NCBI GenBank assembly: GCA_945883825.1
Contig: CAMCYF010000007.1
Span: 17,463-81,462 of the forward strand
Reading direction: 5' to 3'
DNA length: 64,000 nucleotides
Origin: Chitinophaga pinensis
GTDB lineage: Bacteria; Bacteroidota; Bacteroidia; Flavobacteriales_D; Crocinitomicaceae
Shown here: positions 8,976 to 17,609 of the stretch, one piece after another
Layout: each line of letters starts with the position of its first letter
Position numbering within the stretch: position 1 is the stretch's first letter
Translations under genes and position numbers: made by a program
The notes under the pieces: generated by a model
The model's database searches: none
Seen by the model: only the letters and a program-made list of their open reading frames with translations
What the model was told of the DNA's origin: nothing

Positions 8976-11741
8976 ATGAAAACAATTATACAACTATTGC
9001 TTTGTGTTTTAGCCTTTAACTCATTTAGCCAACTTCCTACATTAACTATCGCATCTACATCAACTACTTCTGGTTGTAATCCGACAATTGATGGATCTAT
9101 TTCTATTGGTACTATTAATTCAAGTAACACCTCTGAAATAGACATGGTACTATCCCCAAATCAAACTACATCGACAAGTATTGTTCTTCTAATTTCTTGG
9201 GGAGATGGAAGCACAACAACTCATACGGGCACTACAAATTTGGGAAGTATTCCTTTAGCCATGACTATAAATCCAGCAATACAACATACTTATAGTACTT
9301 ACGGGACGTATTTAGTTACAATCCAATACACAATTAATAACGCTGGATCTGGAGGCACATTATCATATATCTACGATTATAATTGCGGAGGAGGGCCAAA
9401 TACTTCAAGTTTTAGTGCTTTTGCAAATGTTGATTGTGATCAAGATGGACTAATTGATTATGAACTATTTGATAGTATTCCAATAATTATAACCAATGCA
9501 AACGGTATAAGTTATTCTAGCGTAATTAATAATGGCAGCGCAGCAGTTACTTTACCAATTGCTGGTACAGTAAGTCAATATACAGTTACAATTGATAGTA
9601 CTTGGTTGCAAAATAATAATTATGCAGTAACAGGTGCGCCAAGCATTATTATCTATACACCAAATGGTTGGAATTCTATTCAATTTAATCTAATTTGTAC
9701 TGGGATAATAGATTGCTCCACCACTAACACTTCTATTGTGCAGGGCTACTTAAGTGGTTCTTTAACTACATTAGTATATTCCACTTCAACCCCAAATCAA
9801 ATTGCTACTTATTCATGGTCTATATCGAGTTTTGATGCCTTTGGAAATCAACTTGGAACAGCCTCAATTTCAACGCAAGCAAATGCATACATTAGTAATA
9901 TTTCACAATTAAATTCTGTTGAAGCATGTTTAATTGCTGTGTTTACAAATGGTTGTATTGATACTTTGTGTGAGACTTTTAGTCTTGATAACTGTATTAG
10001 TGGCACTATATTTTGCGATGCAAATGGCAATAATATGCAAGACAGCTCTGAAACTACTATCTCCAATGCAGCAATACAAATTCAAGTTGGTGGAACTTTA
10101 CAAACTGTCTACAGTAATATAAATGGCTATTATTCGTATACTTATTCTTCTAATTCTCCAATCATCCTAAATCTAAATCCAAATTGGCTTTCTGCTTTGG
10201 GTTATACTTCAAATTTAGGAGTATGGACACTATTATCTGAAGATTGCGATTCCAATCAAACTTTTAATATAGGAATTAATTGTGGCTCAGGAAATACACA
10301 GGTGTCTCTTTGTTACTCAGGAATAGTATTTTGTGATGCCAATGGAAACGGATTAATGGAAAATAGTGAGTTACCATTGAGTGGAGCGCCAATAATGCTT
10401 TTTGGATCAACTTCTGCAGTTGGAAGTGGAAATAATATTATTGTTTATTCAGACTCTAGTGGATATTTCACCTATTGCGGACCAATATCTGGAGGGCTTA
10501 ATATGCCTCCTATAAGTTCTATCATAGCTTCTGTTTCTCCTCAGTGGTTGAGTGCAAACGGCTACAGTATGAATCAAACATACATATTTTTGTATGGATC
10601 AACAACTATTCCAAATCCAGTTATGTTTCCTGTAAATTGCGGTGGCACTACAAGTACTTGTGCTGACTTATGGACAACAGTTACACCTTGGATCGGATAT
10701 TATCAAGGAACTGTTGCAACTGTAAAATTAAATTGGGGAAATTACGGACCAGGTAGTCCCGGATCGTATACATTGACATTAACGTATCCAGCTGGTGTAA
10801 CAGTTAATACTTCCAGTATTCAAAATTCAAGCTACACGATAGCAGGAAATACTATAACATGGACGCTAAATTCTGCACTATCATCTTTTAACAATTATGA
10901 TAATATTACTTTCAATGTGCCAAGTGGTTTAACATCCCAAACACCTCATTACTATACTTCAACAATTACACCAACAGGAAATCTAACTGACTGTTCGAGT
11001 TTAAATAACGCAGGGTCTTTACTTCAATTACTTGGTAATAGTTATGATCCAAATGATAAACTTGTTGCTCGTCCAAATGAAACGCAGCAGATGTTTTTTA
11101 ATGATGTATCTTATTTAGATATTGATGCGATAGAGAAATTGACCTATACAGTTCGTTTCCAAAATACTGGAACTGCACCTGCTCAAAATATCTATATTAT
11201 TGACACACTAAGTTCAAACCTAAATTGGAGTAGCTTTAGTTTGATTGAATCTTCTCATCCAATGCAAGTAGTTAATTTAGGAAATGGTGTTCTTCGTTTT
11301 GAATTTTCTCAAATTTGGTTAGCCGATTCAACAACAAATGAAGAAGAAAGCCATGGACATTTAGTTTATAGCATATCGGAAAATGCTAATGTTTTAGGTC
11401 AAGCGGGTATAGAAATTGAAAATACCGCTTATATCTACTTTGATTGGAATGATCCAATTATTACAAATACTACATATAATGTGAATCAATTAATAGGTGG
11501 TGTTGAAGAAAGTAACAAAACAGCTTTCAAGATTTTCCCTAATCCAGCTAGTTCAGAATTAAATCTTTTGGGTGAAGGTGCTTTTAGCTATCAAATTTCA
11601 GATATGTCTGGTAGAATTTTACTTCAAGGAGAAGTTAACAAATCTGATAAAATAAGAATAGCTGATCTTAATGCAGGTGTTTACAACATCACATGCATAA
11701 CTGAAAATAAAATACAAACACTGCGATTCATGAAACAATAA
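8976..11741 (+). CDS. Secreted T9SS type A cargo with PKD-like, SdrD-B-like and DUF11-like domains
   Basis: 921 residues, predicted to cross the outer membrane by type IX secretion. A Sec signal peptide (about residues 1-18, cleaved near FSQ) is followed by a PKD-like segment (ISWGDGSTTTH, about 65-135). Two SdrD B-like modules follow, marked by GTIFCDANGNNMQD and GIVFCDANGNGLME. Next comes a DUF11/DUF7619-like module beginning YDPNDKLV with YTVRFQNTGTAPAQNI, and last a type A sorting domain (FKIFPNPASSELNL through the final LRFMKQ). The domains point to a surface or secreted adhesive/structural protein; no enzyme motif is seen. A hairpin terminator follows at 11765. Confidence 0.9.
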   Translation: MKTIIQLLLCVLAFNSFSQLPTLTIASTSTTSGCNPTIDGSISIGTINSSNTSEIDMVLSPNQTTSTSIVLLISWGDGSTTTHTGTTNLGSIPLAMTINPAIQHTYSTYGTYLVTIQYTINNAGSGGTLSYIYDYNCGGGPNTSSFSAFANVDCDQDGLIDYELFDSIPIIITNANGISYSSVINNGSAAVTLPIAGTVSQYTVTIDSTWLQNNNYAVTGAPSIIIYTPNGWNSIQFNLICTGIIDCSTTNTSIVQGYLSGSLTTLVYSTSTPNQIATYSWSISSFDAFGNQLGTASISTQANAYISNISQLNSVEACLIAVFTNGCIDTLCETFSLDNCISGTIFCDANGNNMQDSSETTISNAAIQIQVGGTLQTVYSNINGYYSYTYSSNSPIILNLNPNWLSALGYTSNLGVWTLLSEDCDSNQTFNIGINCGSGNTQVSLCYSGIVFCDANGNGLMENSELPLSGAPIMLFGSTSAVGSGNNIIVYSDSSGYFTYCGPISGGLNMPPISSIIASVSPQWLSANGYSMNQTYIFLYGSTTIPNPVMFPVNCGGTTSTCADLWTTVTPWIGYYQGTVATVKLNWGNYGPGSPGSYTLTLTYPAGVTVNTSSIQNSSYTIAGNTITWTLNSALSSFNNYDNITFNVPSGLTSQTPHYYTSTITPTGNLTDCSSLNNAGSLLQLLGNSYDPNDKLVARPNETQQMFFNDVSYLDIDAIEKLTYTVRFQNTGTAPAQNIYIIDTLSSNLNWSSFSLIESSHPMQVVNLGNGVLRFEFSQIWLADSTTNEEESHGHLVYSISENANVLGQAGIEIENTAYIYFDWNDPIITNTTYNVNQLIGGVEESNKTAFKIFPNPASSELNLLGEGAFSYQISDMSGRILLQGEVNKSDKIRIADLNAGVYNITCITENKIQTLRFMKQ

Positions 11742-11764
11742 ATAGTAGTTTGAAACTAAATAAG

Positions 11765-11787
11765 AGCGACTTCGGTCGCTTTTTTTG
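11765..11787 (+). terminator. UUCG-loop rho-independent terminator
   Basis: AGCGAC, loop TTCG, GTCGCT, then seven T residues. This compact stem capped by a UUCG tetraloop ends transcription of the T9SS cargo gene and separates it from the convergent SUI1-like gene. Confidence 0.92.
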
Positions 11788-11797
11788 TGAAAAATAA

Positions 11798-12145
11798 TTA
11801 AGCGCCTTTTTTCTTTGTTTGGGCATATCCTTCCTTTACTAATAAATCAAAGACTTTGTCCCTAAAAGATCCCTGAATCAATATTTCATTATCTTTTACA
11901 GTACCTCCAACTCCAAATTTCCCTTTCAGAAACTTCCCTAAGGCCATTAAATCAGATTCTGCACCTATAAATCCCTCTACAAGCGTCACTTCCTTTCCTC
12001 CTCGTTGCTTGCGATCAATTGAAATATATAATTTTTGCTGATTTGGAACAAGTGTTTCCGCACTACTTTCGTCCGCTGACTGATATTCAAAATTTGGATT
12101 TGTAGAATAGACAACATTCACAAAATTTTTATTTTTCTTCGACAT
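11798..12145 (-). CDS. SUI1/eIF1-like translation factor (YciH family)
   Basis: 115 residues with the SUI1 fold in the C-terminal two thirds: RKQRGGKEVTLVEGF, LMALGKFLKGKFGVGG and ILIQGSFRDKVFDLL match the eIF1/YciH pattern. Archaeal and eukaryotic relatives police start-codon choice on the small ribosomal subunit; the role of bacterial members is poorly settled. The N-terminal 45 residues are variable and polar. It is transcribed alone, divergent from radC. The family call is firm, the function is not. Confidence 0.88.
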   Translation of the reverse strand: MSKKNKNFVNVVYSTNPNFEYQSADESSAETLVPNQQKLYISIDRKQRGGKEVTLVEGFIGAESDLMALGKFLKGKFGVGGTVKDNEILIQGSFRDKVFDLLVKEGYAQTKKKGA

Positions 12146-12226
12146 AAAAAGTAAATTTAAGTGTAAAAATAGAATTTGTCAAGGAAAATAAATTTATAAG
12201 CTCATTTTTTTTCGTAACTTAAGTTA

Positions 12227-12919
12227 ATGGAACAACATGGAATTAAATTTTGGGCGGAAGACGATAGGCCACGAGAAAAACTACTTTTAAAAGGAAAAAC
12301 AGCACTTTCTGATGCAGAATTACTAGCAATATTGATAGGTTCAGGAACCCGAAAAAAATGTGCAGTAACATTAGCAAAAGAAATTTTATCAGAATTTCAA
12401 AATAATCTAACTCTTTTTTCAAAAGTGCAAATATCAGAGCTACTAAAATTTAATGGTATCGGCGAAGCGAAAGCAATTTCAATTTTGGCCGCTTTAGAAC
12501 TTGGGAGAAGAAGGCAGGGTGCTGAGCAACAAAAACAAATTAAAGTAAGCAACTCAAATTCTGTTTATCAGCACTTAAAGCCATTTCTTTCAGATTTATT
12601 TCATGAAGAATTTTATGCGATTTACCTCAATAATGCAAATGATATTATCAAAACCAAGCAGATTTCAATTGGTGGTATGACTGGAACTGTAGCAGATGGA
12701 AAAATTATATTTCGACATGCTTTAGAATGCAAGGCAACAGCCATAATTCTCAGTCACAATCATCCAAGCGGAAAATGTACTCCGAGTCAAACTGATATTT
12801 CACTAACAAAATCTATTAGAGAATTTGGAAAATGCATCGATCTTAAACTCCTAGATCACCTCATTTTCACAGATAATGGTTATTTTAGCTTCGCCGATGA
12901 AGGCTTACTTGTAAATTAA
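12227..12919 (+). CDS. radC: RadC-family JAB1/MPN metalloprotease-fold protein
   Basis: 230 residues. The N-terminal UPF0758 helix-hairpin-helix part begins IKFWAEDDRPREKLL and contains LLAILIGSG and FNGIGEAKA. The C-terminal JAB domain holds the metal motif SHNHPSG with a downstream Asp (HxH...D). The old assignment to DNA repair is doubtful in the literature and the in vivo role is unknown. The gene is chromosomal here, not associated with a mobile element, and is followed by wecB after 1 bp, so it shares a transcript. Confidence 0.93.
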   Translation: MEQHGIKFWAEDDRPREKLLLKGKTALSDAELLAILIGSGTRKKCAVTLAKEILSEFQNNLTLFSKVQISELLKFNGIGEAKAISILAALELGRRRQGAEQQKQIKVSNSNSVYQHLKPFLSDLFHEEFYAIYLNNANDIIKTKQISIGGMTGTVADGKIIFRHALECKATAIILSHNHPSGKCTPSQTDISLTKSIREFGKCIDLKLLDHLIFTDNGYFSFADEGLLVN

Positions 12920-12920
12920 C

Positions 12921-14066
12921 ATGAAAAAAATCATTACTGTTATTGGTGCAAGACCGCAAATTATAAAAGCTGCTGCTATTAGTCGTGAAATAAAAAATAA
13001 CTTTTCTGATAAAATCATTGAGGTAATTATTCACACCGGGCAGCATTACGACGAAAACATGTCGCAAATATTTTTTGAAGAATTGGAAATCCCATTTCCT
13101 AATTTCAATTTGAATGTTGGCAGTGGATCTCACGGAGAGCAAACAGCCAAAATGCTTGAAGGATTGGAGAATATTTACCTGCAAGAAAAACCAGATGCTG
13201 TAATTGTTTACGGTGACACAAATTCAACAATTGCAGGAGCTTTAGCCGCTTCAAAAATACATATTCCCGTTATACACATCGAAGCTGGATTGAGGAGCTT
13301 TAAAAAAGCAATGCCAGAAGAAATAAATAGAATTGCATGCGATCATATGTCGACCTTGTTATTTACTCCTTCAGAAACAGGACATAGAAATTTATTAAAT
13401 GAAGGCATCAAGAACGATAAAAAAGAAGCTGCTAGCATTGATAATCCTAAAATCTATTTATGTGGCGACATAATGTATGATAACAGTTTGTATTTTTCAG
13501 CAATGTCAGAACAAAAATCTAAGATATTAAATGAATTAGAAATTACAACAGATGAATTTATTCTGTGTACAATCCACCGAGATACAAATACAGATGATAC
13601 AGCAAATCTCAATGCTATTTTCCGTGCTTTATTAAGAATTCAAAAAACAAGTAATTTAAAAATTGTTTTGCCACTGCATCCAAGAACTAAGGAGAAGTTA
13701 AACTCTCATCTAGATGAAACTCTGCTTACAGAACTAAATCAAAATAAAAATTTTAAAATAATTCCGCCGCTAGGATTTTTAGATATTATTAGTCTTGAAA
13801 AAAATGCAAGGCTGATAATCACTGACAGCGGTGGTCTTCAAAAAGAAGCTTTTTTCTTTCAAAAACCTTGTGTTATATTAAGAGAACAAACAGAATGGAT
13901 TGAAATTGTCGAAAATGGAAATGCATTAATTGCTGGAGCCAATGAACTAAAGATTATATCTTCTGTTGAAACATTATTTAAAAGAACAGACTTTACCTAC
14001 CCCAACTTATATGGAGATGGAAACGCTTCCAATTTTATTTGCAAAAAAATTACGGAGGAACTCTAA
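12921..14066 (+). CDS. wecB: UDP-N-acetylglucosamine 2-epimerase (non-hydrolysing)
   Basis: Converts UDP-GlcNAc to UDP-ManNAc for surface polysaccharides. 381 residues with a GT-B-type fold. The family opening is TVIGARPQIIKAAA; HTGQHYDENMSQIFF, VIVYGDTNSTIAGAL, HIEAGLRS and the C-terminal LITDSGGLQKEAFF with LREQTEWIE are all present. It follows radC by 1 bp and its stop codon overlaps the next start (TAATG). The pairing with a polysaccharide-deacetylase-like gene supports envelope glycan synthesis. Confidence 0.94.
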   Translation: MKKIITVIGARPQIIKAAAISREIKNNFSDKIIEVIIHTGQHYDENMSQIFFEELEIPFPNFNLNVGSGSHGEQTAKMLEGLENIYLQEKPDAVIVYGDTNSTIAGALAASKIHIPVIHIEAGLRSFKKAMPEEINRIACDHMSTLLFTPSETGHRNLLNEGIKNDKKEAASIDNPKIYLCGDIMYDNSLYFSAMSEQKSKILNELEITTDEFILCTIHRDTNTDDTANLNAIFRALLRIQKTSNLKIVLPLHPRTKEKLNSHLDETLLTELNQNKNFKIIPPLGFLDIISLEKNARLIITDSGGLQKEAFFFQKPCVILREQTEWIEIVENGNALIAGANELKIISSVETLFKRTDFTYPNLYGDGNASNFICKKITEEL

Positions 14067-15352
14067 TGATTTTAATTTATGTAGATCAAATTACTGAAAG
14101 ACTAATTTACACCCTTGGATTTATTTTTAAGGATCGGGAGATTCCCTATTCCCTAACAAATGATTTTGTAAAGTTTGAACAAAGCGAAAAGGCGAAATTC
14201 AATTATTCCGATCGAATATTTGAAAACTGTATAAACATAAATCCAAGTTCTGTTATTTTTGATGAAAATATCGGAGTTTATGAAATTGATAAATGTCAGT
14301 TTTTTGAGGAAGAATGTCTGTCATTTAATGGAAAAGTAGATCCTCTAGCAAGTATATTTTATGTGCTTTCAAGAATGGAAGAATACACTTCTGTTGATTC
14401 AGATAGCCACAGTCGTTTTGAAGGAAAAAATAGTGTATTATTTCGTTTTAAATGGAATGAAAAAGCAAGCTGTGATCTTTGGTGTGAAGACATAATTAAT
14501 TACTTACTAAAGCACCGACTTCTAAGCAATAAAGGTGTTAAACCAAGTTTAAGTTTGCTGCCAACGTTTGATATTGACAATGCATATGCCTATAAATACA
14601 AAGGTTTTAGTAGAACTGTTCTTGCAACTTTAAAAGATTTGTTATTTGGAAGAAAAAAAAGATTAATTGAACGCCAAAGAGTTCAGACTGGAATTTTAAA
14701 AGATCCATACGATACATTTGATAAAATTACTTCATTAAAAGATAAGAATATTGACTTCAAATTATTTTGGCTTTTAGGAGATTTTGCAAAATACGATCGA
14801 AATATTTCTGTAAAAAACAGTAAACAGAAGCAATTAATTAAAAAAATGAGTGAAGTTGCAGATATCGGAATTCATCCAAGCTATAAATCAAATAGCTATG
14901 AATATTATTTACACAATGAAATTGAACGCCTAGAAGCTATTATTAATAAGAGAGTACATTTTAGTCGCCAACATTTTTTAGTTCTAAAATTTCCCTATAC
15001 ATACAAAACCCTTATTGAGCAAGAAATTACAGATGACTATTCAATGGGTTATGCTGATATCTGCGGATTTAGAGCAGGAACTTCTAGGCCTTTTAAATGG
15101 TTTGATTTGACGAAGAATGAAACAACAAAATTAAACATTCATCCATTTGCTTTTATGGACGGAACTCTAAATGAATATTTGAAATTAACACCGAAGGAAG
15201 CGATTAAAAAAATTCAGTTGCTCTTTGATGAGGTCAAAAAATATGGTGGCCAGTTTAGTTTTATTTGGCACAATGAAACCATTGGAAACTACGGAATTTG
15301 GAAGAACTGGTCAGAAGTTTTTGACTTTAGTATCGATCTTAACATAAAATAA
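14066..15352 (+). CDS. Polysaccharide-deacetylase-like protein with N-terminal DUF7033-type region
   Basis: About 428 residues from the ATG at 14066, which overlaps the wecB stop (TAATG) and has a GGAGG sequence 8 bp upstream; an earlier in-frame ATG at 14039 lies inside wecB. The N-terminal 130 residues match the region that precedes this deacetylase family in Bacteroidota. The NodB-like part begins LLPTFDIDNAY, with the Asp-x-Asp metal/catalytic pair. The expected H-x3-H motif reads HPSYK, so one usual metal histidine is absent. Towards the end is FIWHNETIG. It could deacetylate or modify the WecB-derived amino-sugar glycan. Activity is uncertain because of the motif change. Confidence 0.8.
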   Translation: MILIYVDQITERLIYTLGFIFKDREIPYSLTNDFVKFEQSEKAKFNYSDRIFENCININPSSVIFDENIGVYEIDKCQFFEEECLSFNGKVDPLASIFYVLSRMEEYTSVDSDSHSRFEGKNSVLFRFKWNEKASCDLWCEDIINYLLKHRLLSNKGVKPSLSLLPTFDIDNAYAYKYKGFSRTVLATLKDLLFGRKKRLIERQRVQTGILKDPYDTFDKITSLKDKNIDFKLFWLLGDFAKYDRNISVKNSKQKQLIKKMSEVADIGIHPSYKSNSYEYYLHNEIERLEAIINKRVHFSRQHFLVLKFPYTYKTLIEQEITDDYSMGYADICGFRAGTSRPFKWFDLTKNETTKLNIHPFAFMDGTLNEYLKLTPKEAIKKIQLLFDEVKKYGGQFSFIWHNETIGNYGIWKNWSEVFDFSIDLNIK

Positions 15353-15363
15353 AAAAGACATTC

Positions 15364-15380
15364 TAAATTTGCTAACTTTG
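15364..15380 (+). promoter_or_regulatory. Two overlapping -7 elements upstream of the response regulator
   Basis: TAAATTTG at 15364-15371 and TAACTTTG at 15373-15380 both match the Bacteroidota -7 consensus. The downstream copy would start transcription about 11 nt before the ATG at 15395. No strong TTTG lies at the normal -33 spacing for either. Confidence 0.55.
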
Positions 15381-15394
15381 TTTAAAATGTTTGT

Positions 15395-16063
15395 ATGGCT
15401 TCAATCTTAATTGTTGACGATGATGAAGATATCCGAGAATTGTTAAAATACAATTTAGAAAGACATAATCATTCGGTTAGAGCTGTTGAAAATGGTCTTA
15501 GATGCATTGAGGCCGTAGCTTCTGAAAAACCAGATTTAATTTTATTGGATGTCATGATGCCACAAATGGATGGAATTGAGGTCTGCGAACAACTTAAAGC
15601 TAATGAAGCATACAATTCTATACTAATTTGTTTTTTAACCGCTAGAAACGAAGATTATAGTCAAATAGCAGGCTTAGAGGCTGGTGGCGATGATTACGTT
15701 TCAAAACCAATAAAACCAAAAGTTTTAATTAGTAGAATAAATGCTTTGTTGCGAAGATTAGATCTAAATAAATCGAAAGATATCATTGACACTTGCACAG
15801 TAAAAATCAATCGCGAAAATTATACCGTTGAAAAAAATGGAGATACATTTCATCTTCCACGCAAAGAATTTGAATTACTTGCACTGTTAATTTCACAACC
15901 AAATTTTGTTTTTAAAAGAATTGTAATTTTAGAAAAAGTATGGGGGACTGATATTGTTGTTGGCGATAGAACGATTGATGTTCATATTCGAAAATTACGC
16001 GAAAAAATTGGGCCGCAATATATTACTACTATAAAAGGAATTGGCTACAAGTTTAACAACTAA
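15395..16063 (+). CDS. OmpR/PhoB-family response regulator, no adjacent kinase
   Basis: 222 residues. The receiver domain starts with the acidic pocket VDDDED, the phospho-acceptor is Asp52 (in LLDVMMPQMDG), the conserved Thr is in FLTAR and the Lys in VSKPI. The C-terminal winged-helix domain includes KEFELLALL and the recognition-helix region GDRTIDVHIRKLREKIG. A cognate histidine kinase would normally be next to it; none is within the window. It has its own promoter and is probably monocistronic. Target genes cannot be read from the sequence. Confidence 0.93.
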   Translation: MASILIVDDDEDIRELLKYNLERHNHSVRAVENGLRCIEAVASEKPDLILLDVMMPQMDGIEVCEQLKANEAYNSILICFLTARNEDYSQIAGLEAGGDDYVSKPIKPKVLISRINALLRRLDLNKSKDIIDTCTVKINRENYTVEKNGDTFHLPRKEFELLALLISQPNFVFKRIVILEKVWGTDIVVGDRTIDVHIRKLREKIGPQYITTIKGIGYKFNN

Positions 16064-16103
16064 AATCGGCTAGGTTTTTGATATAATTTTTTAAACTAAA
16101 AAT

Positions 16104-17609
16104 ATGAAAAAAAGAACCCTACTTTTTTATCTAACATTCCTAAGTAATGTTGTTTTTTCGCAAGATGTATTTTCTTCTGCTTTTTCAGAGATAAAAAATG
16201 ACCTTGTCTCCTGGGATCCAATTCGTGGAGAATGGTTAGCAACAAGTATTCTTGCAATGAAAGACAATGCAACTATTCCAGATAGGACATTTCCTGAAGA
16301 GTTTACACCATATGAAATGTTGACGATGATTCCTCTGCAAAAAAGAAAGGAAATCGCAGAAAAAGTTGCAAGTCAGCAAAGCACACAGATAACGCAGTTC
16401 AATCGAGAATGGAATTTCGTAAATTTATTTTTTAATCATAGTTTTTGTGAGCCTTCAATTGGCAGAAGTTATGGTGATCCACACTTAAATTCTTTTGATA
16501 ATGCAAGTTATTCTTTTCAAACTGTCGGAGAATTTGTGCTCTCTAAATCTAAGGCAATACCGTTTGAAGTTCAAGTACGTCAAATGCCTCAAGATCAAAG
16601 TTTCTCTCTTAATAACGCTGTTGCTATGAATGTTGGAGGCGATCGCTTGAGTTTTTATACAGATGAAAAACCCGATAATCAAAAACAGGCCTTTAGATTA
16701 AATGGAGCTGGAACGCAGCTATCTGGCAGAACATACTTCTTGCCAAAAGGAGGGACGATCCGTTTAGAGGGTAGAAATTATATTGTTTCTTGGCCTACAG
16801 GTGAATCGGTAATTATTGACAATCGTTCGACCGGAAAAATGAAGTTTGTAAATATCACTGTACAAGTTTTTAAGTGCGATAAAAATCAATATGAAGGTCT
16901 ATTAGGGAATTTAAATGGAAATCAAAATGATGATTTTAACGGGCGTGATAATAAGGGACAAAGGCCTGTTTTTATTTCAAGCTACGGGAATTTTGGACTT
17001 GAGCAAGCTACTGCAATTGCTGAAAAAGAATATTTAAATTTTTTGGCAAGAGATTTTGCAGATGATTGGCGTGTTAATGACCAAACAACACTCTTTGATT
17101 ATAGCATTGGTGAATCTACTGCTTCATTTACAGATAAGTCTTTTCCAAATATTCATTACACCCTGTATGATCTTCCCCTAGACCGTCAAAATAGTGCTAG
17201 GAGAAGATGTGAAGAAATGGGGATTTCTCAAGCAGAAATGAATGGCTGTATTTACGACCAAGGATTTCTAAATATTCCACCAAATCCTATTCCAAATCCT
17301 AGTAGACCAACAAGCGGAGGAACATTACAAAAATTAAATTATCCTGCGCTAAATACTAACCAAGGACTTATAATGAACAAGGGCGATAAAGGAGATGAAA
17401 ATACCAAGCCATCAACTATTGAAAAACCGAGTGAAATTGAGAGGGAAATAAACCAAAATGAAAGAGGGAATGAAGAAGAGATCATAAAAGTGCCGAATGT
17501 GATTACAATTCCAAAACCTGTGAGAACTGAGCCTTCAAAACCAGTTTCTCCTTCAAAACCAATTCAAAATACAACACCTATCAAAAAAGAAATAAAAGGA
17601 AAAGGGTAA
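16104..17609 (+). CDS. Secreted von Willebrand factor type D-domain protein
   Basis: 501 residues. A Sec signal peptide (cleaved after VVFSQ, residue 20) is followed by a helical region and then a VWD-like domain at about residues 122-290. This opens with the hallmark YGDPHLNSFD and FQTVGEFVLSKS, and ends with the LLGNLNGNQNDDFNGRD motif that resembles VWD calcium-loop segments. After about residue 390 the protein becomes a low-complexity Pro/Lys/Glu tail. It has neither a T9SS sorting domain nor a lipobox, so after Sec export it may stay in the periplasm or leave by another route. No enzyme motif is seen. The next gene is convergent and abuts its stop. Confidence 0.82.
   Translation: MKKRTLLFYLTFLSNVVFSQDVFSSAFSEIKNDLVSWDPIRGEWLATSILAMKDNATIPDRTFPEEFTPYEMLTMIPLQKRKEIAEKVASQQSTQITQFNREWNFVNLFFNHSFCEPSIGRSYGDPHLNSFDNASYSFQTVGEFVLSKSKAIPFEVQVRQMPQDQSFSLNNAVAMNVGGDRLSFYTDEKPDNQKQAFRLNGAGTQLSGRTYFLPKGGTIRLEGRNYIVSWPTGESVIIDNRSTGKMKFVNITVQVFKCDKNQYEGLLGNLNGNQNDDFNGRDNKGQRPVFISSYGNFGLEQATAIAEKEYLNFLARDFADDWRVNDQTTLFDYSIGESTASFTDKSFPNIHYTLYDLPLDRQNSARRRCEEMGISQAEMNGCIYDQGFLNIPPNPIPNPSRPTSGGTLQKLNYPALNTNQGLIMNKGDKGDENTKPSTIEKPSEIEREINQNERGNEEEIIKVPNVITIPKPVRTEPSKPVSPSKPIQNTTPIKKEIKGKG

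Noticed and set aside
12227..12919. RadC as a sign of a mobile element or defence island
   Set aside because: JAB-domain RadC genes occur on elements, but this one is full length, in an operon with wecB and without integrase, repeats or composition change.
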